Shown piece by piece: positions 38,370 to 47,547 of a DNA stretch of 64,000 bases (position 1 is the stretch's first letter; the number at the start of each line of letters is the position of its first letter). A program made the position numbers and the translations under genes. The DNA comes from an uncultured Caulobacterales bacterium (GTDB taxonomy: Bacteria; Pseudomonadota; Alphaproteobacteria; Caulobacterales; Caulobacteraceae): NCBI GenBank assembly GCA_903862425.1, contig CAIOYC010000030.1, forward strand, positions 62,001 through 126,000, read 5' to 3'. A model generated the notes under the pieces. That model searched no databases. It was not told the DNA's origin and saw only the letters and a list, made by a program, of their open reading frames with translations.

Positions 38370-40856
38370 ATGCCTCATAATCGCGTTCGCCGCCCAATCG
38401 CTCGGGCCATGACCCTTCTCGCCACGGCGGCGGCTCTGTCCGCGCTGGCGTTGCAGGGGGCGTCCGCCCAGCCCGCGGCTGCGGGCGGCACTGCCGATTC
38501 GACCCGTACCCAGGCGGCGACCACGCCCCCCACCACCTCCAAGCCCGCCGCGGCCAATCCGCCGACCGGTGGCGCGCCCGCCGCCGCGCCGGCCGTCGAT
38601 GCGCCGATCGCCACCCGCCCGGTCCAGTCCGTCACCATCCGCCGCATCGTCGTGCAGGGGAACGAACGGATCGAAAGCGGTACGGTCATATCTTACATGC
38701 CCATCGCGCCGGGCGATTCGGTTGACAGCGCCAAGCTCGACCTGGCCATCAAGACCCTGAACCGCACGGACCTGTTTTCCGATGTTCGCATGGAAGTGGA
38801 CGGCACGGACCTGATCGTGCGCGTGGTCGAAAATCCGATCATCAACCAGGTGATCTTCGAGGGAAACTCCTCGATCAATAACGACAAGCTGCGCGACGAG
38901 ACCAACCTCCACCCGCGCTCTATCTTCACCAAGGCCCATGTGCAGGCCGATGTGCAGAAGATGGTCGAACTCTATCGTCGGGGCGGCCGGATCTCGGCCC
39001 AGATCACGCCGAAGGTGGTGGAACTGCCGCAGAAGCGCGTGGATCTGGTCTACGAAATCTATGAAGGACCGAAGACCGGCATCCTTCGCGTCAACTTCCT
39101 CGGCAACAAGGCGTTCAACGACGCCGCCCTGCGCGACGTGGTGGTGACCAAGGAATCGTCCTGGTACAAGTTCTTTGCCTCGAACGATAACTACGATCCG
39201 GACCGGATCGAGTACGACCGCGAACAATTGCGCAAGTACTATACGAACAAAGGCTATTACGATTTCCACATCGTGTCTTCGATCGCGGAACTCGAGCCCA
39301 ACCAACGCAACTTCGTCGTCACCTACACGATGGACGAGGGCGCCAAATATAAGTTCGGCAAGCTGACGGTCAAAACCGACCTGAAGAAGCTGAACGGCGA
39401 CGTACTGAAGGTGTTGCTGCCCATCCGTGAAGGTCAGACCTACCAGTCCGACCGGATCGAGAACGCGGTCGATTCGCTGACCTTCGCCGCCGGCGCCGCG
39501 GGCTTCGCCTTCGTGGACATCCGCCCGCGTTACACCGCCAACAAGGCCAGCAAGACCGTCGATGTGGTGTTCGAGGTCAAGGAAGGCCCGCGAGTCTATA
39601 TCGAGCGCATCGACATCATCGGCAACACCCGCACGCTCGATCCAGTGATCCGGCGCGAAATGCGCCTGGCCGAGGGCGACGCCTATAACCGCGTGCTGGT
39701 CGATCGGTCCAAGACCGAGATCAAGCGCCTCGACTTCTTCAAGACCGTCGATGTGGAGCAGTTGCCCGGCAGCGCGGCCGACAAGACCATCCTGCGCGTG
39801 AAGGTGCAGGAGCAGCCCACCGGGACGCTCTCCTTCGGCGCGGGCTATTCGTCGGTGGACAAACTGCTGCTCGACGCGGGCATCACCGAGAGCAATTTCC
39901 GCGGCCGTGGCCAGGATGTGCGCCTGCGCGCTTCGGTCGGATCGCTGCGTCAGCAGATCGACTTCGCCTTCACCGAGCCGCGCTTCCAGGGTCGGGATCT
40001 GCGCGCCGGCTTTACGCTCTACTACACGAAATACGATTTTACCTCTCAGGCCGGGTTCAATTCGGAGTCGCTGGGCGGCGGACTCAACCTCGGCTTCCCG
40101 CTGAGCGTGAATACGTTCCTGCAGGGCCGTTACCTGATCCACACGGACAAGGTGCTGGTGGATTCCAGCCTGTGTGCCGAAGGGGCCATTTCGATCACCA
40201 TCTGCGACCAGCGCGGTTCGAGCCTCACGTCACAGGTCGGCTATTCGCTTTATCTCGACCAGCGGAACGATCCGATCCATCCGACCCGTGGGTTCGTGAT
40301 GACTCTCAAGCAGGACTTTGCCGGCCTCGGCGGGACCGTCCGCTACCTGAAGACCGAACTCGAAGGCTCAACCTATTACGGGATCGCGCCCGGCTGGACG
40401 GCGTCCTTCGTCGGATCGGGCGGCTACATCATGGGCTGGGGCAACGACGACATCCGCATCAACGACCGCTTCTTCAAGGGCGGCAATACCTTCCGCGGGT
40501 TCGAGATCGCCGGCATCGGTCCTCGCGACACCAATCCGAACCTGCAGGAAGCCCTGGGCGGCAAGATGTACATCATCGGCACGACCGAGCTGACCCTGCC
40601 CAACTATCTGCCCGAGCAGTATGGCATCCGCACCTCGCTGTTCTCCGACTTCGGCACTCTTGGTCTCGTCGATAAGGACGTGAAGCAGGGCAACCCGACG
40701 GTGAAGGACGATCTGGGCCTTCGCGCCTCCGCCGGCCTCAGCGTGTTCTGGACTTCGCCCATGGGGCCGATCCGCCTCGATTTCAGCCAAGTTCTCGCCA
40801 AAGAAGACTACGACAAGACCGAAACCTTCCGTTTCTCCACATCCACCCAATTCTGA
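38370..40856 (+). CDS. bamA: Outer-membrane assembly factor BamA
   Basis: 828 aa. Signal peptide (AMTLLATAAALSALALQGASAQ), a Pro/Ala/Thr-rich linker to about residue 80, five POTRA domains (repeats beginning ...IRRIVVQGNERI, INQVIFEGNSSI, GILRVNFLGNKAF, YKFGKLTV, IERIDIIGNTRT) and a C-terminal 16-strand barrel ending in Phe (STSTQF). The barrel contains GGNTFRGFE-like VRGF/Y motif (FKGGNTFRGFEIAGIGPRD). Inserts beta-barrel proteins in the outer membrane. ATG 38370 is preferred; an in-frame TTG at 38340 overlaps rseP. Confidence 0.97.
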   Translation: MPHNRVRRPIARAMTLLATAAALSALALQGASAQPAAAGGTADSTRTQAATTPPTTSKPAAANPPTGGAPAAAPAVDAPIATRPVQSVTIRRIVVQGNERIESGTVISYMPIAPGDSVDSAKLDLAIKTLNRTDLFSDVRMEVDGTDLIVRVVENPIINQVIFEGNSSINNDKLRDETNLHPRSIFTKAHVQADVQKMVELYRRGGRISAQITPKVVELPQKRVDLVYEIYEGPKTGILRVNFLGNKAFNDAALRDVVVTKESSWYKFFASNDNYDPDRIEYDREQLRKYYTNKGYYDFHIVSSIAELEPNQRNFVVTYTMDEGAKYKFGKLTVKTDLKKLNGDVLKVLLPIREGQTYQSDRIENAVDSLTFAAGAAGFAFVDIRPRYTANKASKTVDVVFEVKEGPRVYIERIDIIGNTRTLDPVIRREMRLAEGDAYNRVLVDRSKTEIKRLDFFKTVDVEQLPGSAADKTILRVKVQEQPTGTLSFGAGYSSVDKLLLDAGITESNFRGRGQDVRLRASVGSLRQQIDFAFTEPRFQGRDLRAGFTLYYTKYDFTSQAGFNSESLGGGLNLGFPLSVNTFLQGRYLIHTDKVLVDSSLCAEGAISITICDQRGSSLTSQVGYSLYLDQRNDPIHPTRGFVMTLKQDFAGLGGTVRYLKTELEGSTYYGIAPGWTASFVGSGGYIMGWGNDDIRINDRFFKGGNTFRGFEIAGIGPRDTNPNLQEALGGKMYIIGTTELTLPNYLPEQYGIRTSLFSDFGTLGLVDKDVKQGNPTVKDDLGLRASAGLSVFWTSPMGPIRLDFSQVLAKEDYDKTETFRFSTSTQF

Positions 40857-40867
40857 TCTGAGACCCC

Positions 40868-41521
40868 ATGATCCGCTTGACGACCAGCGCCGCCGCGGCC
40901 GCGCTCATCTTCGCCATCGCCGGTACGGCCGTGGCCGCTCCCGCCAAGAAGGCCGACGGCCCCGTCGCCACCCAAGCCACCGCGCCGCGTCCCGCCGCCG
41001 CAAACCTGCCGCCCGTGACGCACGGCCCGCCGATCGCCAACATGTGCGTCTATGCGGACGAACGCGCCATCGGCACCTCCTCGGTCGGCAAGGCGGCCGC
41101 GACCCGCATGCAGCAGTTGCGCGCCCAGGTCTCGGCCGAGCTGCAGGCCGAGCAGACAGCCCTGCAGACCGATATCTCCGCCTTCAACGCCAAGCGCGCC
41201 ACCCTCTCGCCTGAGCAATTGCAGGCGCAAGGACAGCCCCTTCAACAGCGTGCTCAAGCCCTCGACGCCAAGGCCGCGCAGCGCCAGCGCGAGCTCGAAG
41301 CCACCGGCGCGGATGCCCTGCAGCAGATTCACCAGCGCGTGGACGGCATTCTGCGCACCATCTATCAGCAACGCGGTTGCAGCATCCTGCTCAACGGCGA
41401 GAGCGTCTATCTGGCCAATCCGGCGATGGATGTGACCGAAGGCGTGGTGGCCCAACTGAACACCGCCATGCCGTCGATCAGCTTCGATCGCAAGACGCTG
41501 CCGGCGCAACAGGCCCAGTAG
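40868..41521 (+). CDS. OmpH/Skp-family periplasmic chaperone
   Basis: 217 aa. Signal peptide (ALIFAIAGTAVAAP), then a short Pro/Ala stretch, then two long Gln/Ala-rich helices (about 75-160, coiled-coil tentacles as in Skp) and a C-terminal beta part (GCSILLNGESVYLANPAMDVTEGVV). It would chaperone outer-membrane proteins on their way to BamA. 11 bp after bamA. Confidence 0.9.
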   Translation: MIRLTTSAAAAALIFAIAGTAVAAPAKKADGPVATQATAPRPAAANLPPVTHGPPIANMCVYADERAIGTSSVGKAAATRMQQLRAQVSAELQAEQTALQTDISAFNAKRATLSPEQLQAQGQPLQQRAQALDAKAAQRQRELEATGADALQQIHQRVDGILRTIYQQRGCSILLNGESVYLANPAMDVTEGVVAQLNTAMPSISFDRKTLPAQQAQ

Positions 41522-41583
41522 GGCCCGGCCAGCTAGGTCATCGGGACGTCGGCGCGGCGTCCCTTCCGTCGAGGAGGGGCGCC

Positions 41584-42627
41584 ATGCCCGATACACGGTT
41601 TTTCGAGGCGCTCGGTCCCGTCACGCTCGGTGAGCTGGCGACGATTACGGGTGCGACCCTGGTCGATCCGTCGCTGAGCTCGCGCCCGATCCAGAGCGTT
41701 GCGCCGCTGAACATCGCCGGGGCCGATGCGATCGGCTATCTCAGCGACCGGCGCTATCTCGATGACCTGCGGGCGACTAAGGCCGCCGCCTGCTTCCTGA
41801 GGGAAGACATGGCGGGCCAGGCGCCCGAAGGGTGTGTGCTGCTTTTCACCCGGGAGCCACAGGCCGCCTTCGCACGCGCGGCCAATCGGCTGCATCAGCC
41901 CATCCTGCATCCAGCCGACGCGCCCTCGATCCATCCGGAGGCTGAACTCGAACACGGTGTTCGCCTCGCCCCTGGCGTGGTGATCGGTCAGGGCGCGAAA
42001 ATCGGTTCAGGTACGGAGATCGGCGCCAATGCCGTGATCGGGCCGGGCGTCGCCATCGGCCGCAACTGCCGCATCGGCGCTAACGTCACCATCGGTTTCG
42101 CCCTGCTCGGCGACCGGGTCTATATCCTGCCCGGCGCCGCCGTTGGCCAGGCCGGCTTCGGTGTCGCCGCCAGCGCCCAGGGTTCCATGGACCTGCCCCA
42201 GCTCGGTCGGGTGATCTTGCAGGACGACGTCACCGTAGGCGCGTGCAGTTGCATCGACCGCGGCGCCTACAACGACACGGTGATCGGGGAGCGGACCAAG
42301 ATCGACAACCTGGTCCAGATTGCCCATAACGTGGTGATCGGTCGAAACTGCGCCCTGGCGGCGCAAACCGGCCTGTCTGGCAGTGTCACTGTGGGAGATG
42401 GCGTGCAGTTTGGCGGCAAGGCGGGGGTTGGGGACCACCTGACCCTGCACGACGGTGCCCGTCTGGCGGCCGGCGCTCTGGCCATGCGCGACATTCCCGC
42501 CGGCGATACTCAGTGCGGCGTTCCCGCCCGCTCGATCCGCCGCTTCATGCGCGAACTTGCCTGGGTCAGTCAGCAGATGGACAAGGACTACAGGCAGAAG
42601 CGTGAAGGAGCCAAGGATGGAGAATGA
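41584..42627 (+). CDS. lpxD: UDP-3-O-(3-hydroxyacyl)glucosamine N-acyltransferase LpxD
   Basis: 347 aa. Third enzyme of lipid A synthesis. N-terminal uridine-binding domain, then left-handed beta-helix of hexapeptide repeats (IGQGAKIGSGTEIGANAVIG) and catalytic His in NLVQIAHNVVIGRN; FGGKAGVGDHLTL and a C-terminal helix. GAGGAGG precedes ATG 41584. Overlaps fabZ by 11 bp. Confidence 0.97.
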   Translation: MPDTRFFEALGPVTLGELATITGATLVDPSLSSRPIQSVAPLNIAGADAIGYLSDRRYLDDLRATKAAACFLREDMAGQAPEGCVLLFTREPQAAFARAANRLHQPILHPADAPSIHPEAELEHGVRLAPGVVIGQGAKIGSGTEIGANAVIGPGVAIGRNCRIGANVTIGFALLGDRVYILPGAAVGQAGFGVAASAQGSMDLPQLGRVILQDDVTVGACSCIDRGAYNDTVIGERTKIDNLVQIAHNVVIGRNCALAAQTGLSGSVTVGDGVQFGGKAGVGDHLTLHDGARLAAGALAMRDIPAGDTQCGVPARSIRRFMRELAWVSQQMDKDYRQKREGAKDGE

Positions 42628-43087
42628 GGCCGAGGAAGATGTCGGCGCCTCCATCGACATGCAGGAGATCCTGAAGCGGATCCCGCATCGGTTCCCCTTC
42701 CTGCTCATCGACAGGGCCGAGGCCTATAGGGCTCACACGTCGATGGTTGGCATCAAGTGCGTCACCGCCAACGAGCCGTTCTTTCAGGGCCACTTTCCCG
42801 GCAACCCGGTGATGCCGGGCGTGCTGATCATCGAGGCGCTGGGGCAGACCGGCGGTGTCCTAATGTCCAAGTCCCTGAACGCGGACGTGAGCGGCAAGAC
42901 CATCTTCTTCGCCAGCGTAGAGAACTGCCGCTTCCGCCATCCGGTGCGTCCCGGCGACGTCCTGCGCATGCATGTAGACGTGCTCAAGTATCGGGGCGAT
43001 CTCTACAAATTCGCCGGCAAGGCCTATGTAGACGGTAAGATAGCCGCCGAGTGCGAGTTCGCCGCCATGGTGGTGGAGAACCGCTGA
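42617..43087 (+). CDS. fabZ: 3-hydroxyacyl-ACP dehydratase FabZ
   Basis: 156 aa hot-dog-fold enzyme of fatty-acid elongation. Catalytic His in [16 protein letters not shown] and Glu in [11 protein letters not shown]-terminal [21 protein letters not shown] precedes the ATG. Competes with LpxA/LpxD for hydroxyacyl-ACP, hence the linkage. Confidence 0.98.
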   Translation: MENEAEEDVGASIDMQEILKRIPHRFPFLLIDRAEAYRAHTSMVGIKCVTANEPFFQGHFPGNPVMPGVLIIEALGQTGGVLMSKSLNADVSGKTIFFASVENCRFRHPVRPGDVLRMHVDVLKYRGDLYKFAGKAYVDGKIAAECEFAAMVVENR

Positions 43088-43881
43088 TGGCCACCATACA
43101 TCCCACCGCTATAGTTGACGCGGGCGCCCGGCTTGGTGGGGACGTCGTGATCGGCCCCTACTGCATCATCGGCGAGCACGTCACCCTGCACGACCGGGTC
43201 TCGCTCACTTCGCACGTCGTGATCGAGGGTATGACCGAGATCGGCGAGGACACCACGGTGGGCCCCTTCGCCATGCTAGGCGGCGTGCCCCAGCATCTGG
43301 CGTACAAGGGCGAGCCAACCCGGCTGACCATCGGTCCACGCAATCGCATTCGCGAGCACGTGACCATGCATACCGGTACGGTCGGCGGCGGCGGTGTCAC
43401 CAGCGTGGGTTCGGACGGCCTCTATATGGTGGCTAGCCATGTAGCGCACGACTGTCACGTCGGCGACCACGTGGTGTTCGCCAACAACGCTACCCTCGGC
43501 GGCCATGTCACCATCGGCAATTACGTCTTCATGGGTGGCCTGTCCGCAGTGCACCAGTTCACCCGCGTCGGTCCCTATTCCTTCGCCGGGGGCGGGGCGA
43601 TTATCACCAAGGACGTGATCCCATATGGGTCGGTCTGGGGTAATCACGCCCATTTGGAGGGGCTGAACCTGGTGGGCCTGAAGCGCCGGGGCTTCCCGCG
43701 CGAGACGGTAAATGACCTGCGCGCCGCCTATCGCCTGCTGTTCGCCGACGAAGGCACGTTCCAGGAGCGGGTGGAGGATACGGCGCGGGTCTTCGCCGGT
43801 TCGGCGGCCGTCATGGAAATCGTCGGCTTCATCCGCAACGAGGCCAACCGCCCGCTGTGCCTGCCGGCGCGAGACCTTTAG
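43087..43881 (+). CDS. lpxA: UDP-N-acetylglucosamine O-acyltransferase LpxA
   Basis: 264 aa. First enzyme of lipid A synthesis. Begins [20 protein letters not shown], hexapeptide-repeat beta-helix, catalytic His within [15 protein letters not shown], and C-terminal helical domain with [20 protein letters not shown]. Starts in TGATG overlap with fabZ. Confidence 0.98.
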   Translation: MATIHPTAIVDAGARLGGDVVIGPYCIIGEHVTLHDRVSLTSHVVIEGMTEIGEDTTVGPFAMLGGVPQHLAYKGEPTRLTIGPRNRIREHVTMHTGTVGGGGVTSVGSDGLYMVASHVAHDCHVGDHVVFANNATLGGHVTIGNYVFMGGLSAVHQFTRVGPYSFAGGGAIITKDVIPYGSVWGNHAHLEGLNLVGLKRRGFPRETVNDLRAAYRLLFADEGTFQERVEDTARVFAGSAAVMEIVGFIRNEANRPLCLPARDL

Positions 43882-43888
43882 CGGCGCC

Positions 43889-44725
43889 GTGAAGAAGCTT
43901 GGCCTGATCGCCGGCGGCGGGCCGCTGCCGATCACCCTCGCCGAGCATTGCCGGGCCGCCGGCCGGGCTCTCTACGTGATCCGCCTGCGCGGGTTCGCCG
44001 ATGCGGATATGGCCCGGTTCGAGGGCGCCGAAGCGGGCATAGCCGAACTCGGCAAGGTGTTCGACCTTTTGAAACGTGTCGGGTGCTCAGCCGTGTGCAT
44101 GGCCGGCAATGTCAGCCGTCCGGACTTTTCCGCCCTCAAGCCAGACCTGCGCGGCTTGCGCAGCCTTCCCGCCGCCATCGCCGCCGCCCGCAAGGGTGAC
44201 GACGCCCTGCTGCGCTTCGTGCTCGGCGAGTTCGAGAAGGAGGGCTTCGCCATCGAGGGCGCGGACGCCGTGGCGGAGGATCTGAAAATCGGTGAAGGCT
44301 CGCTCGGGTCAGTGGCCGCCGACGAGGCCCATGCAGCCGACATCGCGCTCGCCGTGCAGGTAGCGGAGGCCATCGGCGCCCTCGACATCGGCCAGGCCGC
44401 CATCGTCGCCAACGGCGTCGTGCTGGCGGTGGAGGCGCAGGAGGGGACGGAGGCTCTGCTCGCCCGCTGCCGCGCGCTCCCCGCAGCGCTGAAAGGCGCC
44501 GCCGACAACCCGCTCGGCGTACTGATCAAGTGGCCCAAGGCCATCCAGGACCGGCGGGTCGACTTACCCGTGGTCGGCGTGCGCACAGTGGAGGACGCTG
44601 CCGCCTGCGGCCTCGCCGGTATCGTCGTGCAGGCTGGCGCTTCCCTGGCCCTCGACAAGGCGGCGGTGCGCGCGGCGGCCGACCGGCTTGGCCTCTTCAT
44701 CGTCGGCCTGCCGCTTCATGGCTGA
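43889..44725 (+). CDS. lpxI: UDP-2,3-diacylglucosamine diphosphatase LpxI
   Basis: 278 aa, GTG start 7 bp after lpxA. Hydrolyses UDP-2,3-diacylglucosamine to lipid X; the alphaproteobacterial substitute for LpxH (formerly DUF1009). KLGLIAGGGPLPITLAEHCR at the start, then CMAGNVSRPDF, and C-terminal LIKWPKAIQDRRVDLPVVG. Supplies LpxB, which overlaps its end by 8 bp. Confidence 0.95.
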   Translation: MKKLGLIAGGGPLPITLAEHCRAAGRALYVIRLRGFADADMARFEGAEAGIAELGKVFDLLKRVGCSAVCMAGNVSRPDFSALKPDLRGLRSLPAAIAAARKGDDALLRFVLGEFEKEGFAIEGADAVAEDLKIGEGSLGSVAADEAHAADIALAVQVAEAIGALDIGQAAIVANGVVLAVEAQEGTEALLARCRALPAALKGAADNPLGVLIKWPKAIQDRRVDLPVVGVRTVEDAAACGLAGIVVQAGASLALDKAAVRAAADRLGLFIVGLPLHG

Positions 44726-45926
44726 ACGCCCACTCGCCGTCATGCTGGTCGCGGCGGAAGCCTCGGGCGACATGTTGGGTGCGGGCCTGATCAGGGTGCT
44801 GCGCGCCCGGCTGGGCGGCGCCGTGCGTTTCGTCGGTGTGGGCGGTTCCGCCATGGCGACCGAGGGAGTCACAAGCCCCTTCGATATCGGCGATCTTTCC
44901 GTGCTCGGTTTGGTGGAAGGCTTGATGGCCTACCCGCACGTCCTGCGCCTCGCCAGGGAAACGGCGGCGCTGGCGGTGCGAGAGCGGCCGGACGTGGCCA
45001 TCCTCATTGATAGCTGGGGTTTCAACCTGCGTGTCGCCCATCGTCTGCGCGCCGCCCTGCCGAGCTTGCTGCTCGTCAAATACGTGGCGCCCCAGGTGTG
45101 GGCTTCGCGACCCGGCCGGGCGAAGACCCTGGCCAAGGCCGTCGATCACCTCTTGTCCATCAATGCTCTCGACGCCGCTTATTTCGAGCCGGAAGGCCTA
45201 CCCACCACCTTCGTCGGCAATCCGGCGCTGGCGCGGGAGATCAACGATGCTGATCCCGCCGGTTTGCGCGCTCGTATCGGTGCGGGGGCAGGCGATCCCG
45301 TGCTGCTCATCGCCCCTGGCAGCCGGCCCGGTGAGATCGCCCGCATAGGACCCGCCTTCGCAGACGCCGCTCGTCGCCTTGCCGTTACCCACCCAGCCCT
45401 GAAGGTCGTCGTACCGGTTGCCCAGAGCGTGGACGGCCCCATCCGCGCCTGGGCTGAGGGCCTGCCGCCGGGGACCACTCTGGTTGAGGGGCTCTCCGCC
45501 AAGCAGGACGCCATGGTCGCCGCCACCGTCGCCCTGGCATGCTCCGGTACGGTGACCACCGAGCTCGCCTTGGCTGGCTGCCCTATGGTGGTGGGGTATC
45601 GTCTGGGCGCGCTGACCTACGCCATTCTCAGCCGAATGCTCACGGCCAAGTACATCACCCTGTTCAATCTGGCCGCAGACGCGGAAGTCGCGCCCGAATT
45701 GGTCCAGAATGACTGCACGGGCCCTAAGCTGGCGGCCGCTCTGGCGGCGCGGATTGACGACGCAGCGCTCCGGCAGACTCAGATCGAACGCCAGAATGTG
45801 GCCCTCGCCGGCATGGGCCGCGGCGCGCCCGACCCCGCCGAACTGGCCGCGGACACGGTGCTCCGCCTGATCAGGACAAAGCCCGGCGCAGACGCGCAAA
45901 TTCAGGCCAAGATCGACAGCGTTTGA
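44718..45926 (+). CDS. lpxB: Lipid-A-disaccharide synthase
   Basis: 402 aa GT19 glycosyltransferase. AVMLVAAEASGDMLGAGLI at the N-terminus, DSWGFNLRVAHR, KYVAPQVWASRPGRAKTLAK, LLIAPGSRPGEIARIGP, and SGTVTTELALAGCPMVVGYR. Last gene of the rpsB-to-lpxB block; its 3' end overlaps the convergent DUF2239-kinase gene by 25 bp, with no terminator between. Confidence 0.97.
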   Translation: MAERPLAVMLVAAEASGDMLGAGLIRVLRARLGGAVRFVGVGGSAMATEGVTSPFDIGDLSVLGLVEGLMAYPHVLRLARETAALAVRERPDVAILIDSWGFNLRVAHRLRAALPSLLLVKYVAPQVWASRPGRAKTLAKAVDHLLSINALDAAYFEPEGLPTTFVGNPALAREINDADPAGLRARIGAGAGDPVLLIAPGSRPGEIARIGPAFADAARRLAVTHPALKVVVPVAQSVDGPIRAWAEGLPPGTTLVEGLSAKQDAMVAATVALACSGTVTTELALAGCPMVVGYRLGALTYAILSRMLTAKYITLFNLAADAEVAPELVQNDCTGPKLAAALAARIDDAALRQTQIERQNVALAGMGRGAPDPAELAADTVLRLIRTKPGADAQIQAKIDSV

Positions 45927-47452
45927 TCGAACGCCGGATCGGCCATTCCCGCGACGCCTTCCTTGAAGAAGGCGCAGCCCAAGCGGCGTTGGCCCTCCGC
46001 CGTGGAGAGACTCGCCATCTCGTGACGGATGTTTGAGAAGGGTGGAATCGCCGCCCACTCCTTATCGCCCACTGTCTGGCCCTGGCCGCGCTGCATCGCC
46101 GCCATCAGCAGCATGCTGCCGTAGAACAGCCGGTTCACCTGACGCATGAGATAGGCGCGCGCCGCCTCCCGTGCGTCGGGCTTTTGGCCTAGATAGGTGG
46201 TGAGTAAGTTCAACGCTTCATCCTCATCGGCGGCGAACCAGTTCGTCACACCCGCGACATCCACAAACCGGTCGGCGCGGGAGGCCGTCTCCCAGTCCAC
46301 GAAGACAGGTGTCTCGCCAGCGAACAAGACATTGCCGGGATTTAGGTCATGGTGGGTGGAGACGAGATCCTGCGCCGGATAGCCGCCCTTCACCCGCTGG
46401 TAGCCATCGAGGCCGGACTCGAGCGTCGCGGCCGGCAAGATGGCCGCTTGGCCGACCCCGCCTAAGATCATGTCCATGGCGTCGAAATAGGGCAGGGACT
46501 CCGCGAACAGTGGCGTCTGATGCAGCCGCCGGATCGCTTGGCCCAGCGCCGGGATCATCACATCGCGTGTAGGCCAGGGCGAAGCTTCTACAAAGCGTGA
46601 CAGCGAGATTTTCGCCTCGGCGTCGGCATAAAGCAGGGCGGGCGCCACGCCGGCTTCGGCGGCGGCTGCCTGGCAGGCATATTGACGCGTGGGGTTGCTA
46701 CACGGGCCGGTCGGATTGTCCAGCCGCAAAAGATAGGGCGCGCCGCGCAATACCACTTTGAATACGCCAGCGCCCGATAGGCCCATCGACATGCGCTCCG
46801 CCACCTCGATCTCGCGACCGGGCAGGGCGGCTTCTAGGACGCGACGCACCTCGGCTAGGCGATCCTTCGGGATTACGGCGTCAAGCGGCGAGGGTGTCAG
46901 GCCAAGGGCGGCTGGAAGCAAGGCAAGGGCATGGTCGCGCACGTCGGACGGCCATGCGTTACTCTCCTCGTCGAATCGCGCCTGGTTATTGGCGAACAGG
47001 GCGCGCACGGCTTCCTCATAGCCCGGCGCATCGCCTGCCATGGCGGTGATGAAGCGGTAGAGCGACTCCTTGCCCTCACGCATGGCGCCGGCGGCGGCAT
47101 TGGCGTTCCGTGCGGCCTCAACCAGCCGACGCAGAGTGGCCGATGCGCCGCCGCGCTGGCCGTTCAGCCATTCCCAATGTCGAGGCAGGAGGGTGATTTC
47201 TCTAGCTTCGACTCCAAGCTTGGGCCGGCCACGTCCCCGCGCGGCCGCCTCGGCCTCCGATGGCGGGGCGAAGGCGGCTGGCGCAGCCTCTGTCCGTAGG
47301 TCGAGTTCGACCGGCCGACTAGTGACGGCATCAAAGGCAAGAATAGAGCTGGTCGCATCCGACGCCAACGCCTGACGAGCGACGGAGATCACATCCGCCA
47401 ATGGCCCTTCAGCCAGCAGACGGGTCCCGACAAAGGCGATGACGGACGACAT
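45902..47452 (-). CDS. DUF2239-phosphotransferase (APH/choline-kinase-like) fusion
   Basis: 516 aa. Residues 1-about 190 are a DUF2239 domain (SSILAFDAVTSRPVELDLR; GRGRPKLGVEAREITLLPRH; ALFANN...WPSDVRDHAL). Residues about 195-516 are an aminoglycoside/choline-kinase-like fold: SMGLSGAGVFKVVLRG as the nucleotide loop, catalytic HHDLNPGNVLF (367-377) and metal-binding FVDWETAS. DUF2239 proteins are normally free-standing at about 190 aa. A small-molecule kinase activity is likely; substrate unknown. ATG 47452 is chosen because AGGAG lies 6 bases upstream, though inside a hairpin; GTG 47479 is an alternative. It follows gltA on the same strand. Confidence 0.85.
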   Translation of the reverse strand: MSSVIAFVGTRLLAEGPLADVISVARQALASDATSSILAFDAVTSRPVELDLRTEAAPAAFAPPSEAEAAARGRGRPKLGVEAREITLLPRHWEWLNGQRGGASATLRRLVEAARNANAAAGAMREGKESLYRFITAMAGDAPGYEEAVRALFANNQARFDEESNAWPSDVRDHALALLPAALGLTPSPLDAVIPKDRLAEVRRVLEAALPGREIEVAERMSMGLSGAGVFKVVLRGAPYLLRLDNPTGPCSNPTRQYACQAAAAEAGVAPALLYADAEAKISLSRFVEASPWPTRDVMIPALGQAIRRLHQTPLFAESLPYFDAMDMILGGVGQAAILPAATLESGLDGYQRVKGGYPAQDLVSTHHDLNPGNVLFAGETPVFVDWETASRADRFVDVAGVTNWFAADEDEALNLLTTYLGQKPDAREAARAYLMRQVNRLFYGSMLLMAAMQRGQGQTVGDKEWAAIPPFSNIRHEMASLSTAEGQRRLGCAFFKEGVAGMADPAFDQTLSILA

Positions 47453-47479
47453 GTGGCGCTCCTTTCTGAGGAGCGCCAC
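47453..47479 (-). promoter_or_regulatory. Perfect hairpin burying the ribosome-binding site of the DUF2239-kinase gene
   Basis: In the mRNA GUGGCGCUCCU (47479-47469) pairs with AGGAGCGCCAC (47463-47453) over a CAGAA loop: 11 uninterrupted pairs. The AGGAG Shine-Dalgarno is in the 3' arm and the AUG (47452) follows immediately. Translation should be low unless the stem is opened. Confidence 0.8.
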
Positions 47480-47505
47480 CTAACGCGCCTAGCCATTCAT
47501 GTAAA

Positions 47506-47544
47506 TATCACCCGGATTAAATATCCTAATTTATCCGGGTGATA
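47506..47544. promoter_or_regulatory. Palindromic operator candidate between gltA and DUF2239-kinase gene
   Basis: TATCACCCGGAT (47506-47517) and ATCCGGGTGATA (47533-47544) are perfect inverted 12-mers, 15 bp apart, AT-rich between. Each arm is itself near-palindromic (TTATC-N5-GATAA). It lies 4 bp beyond the gltA stop and 54 bp upstream of the DUF2239-kinase ATG. A paired dimer-binding site for a repressor is the best guess; no T run follows, so it is a poor terminator. Confidence 0.6.
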
Positions 47545-47547
47545 AAA

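Noticed and set aside
38364-40142. 592-codon minus-strand frame opposite bamA
   Set aside because: Shadow frame; translation lacks any recognisable domain and bamA is certain.
47506-47544. Rho-independent terminator of gltA
   Set aside because: The inverted repeat lies right after gltA but has a 15-nt AT-rich loop and no following T run on the gltA strand; an operator is more likely.
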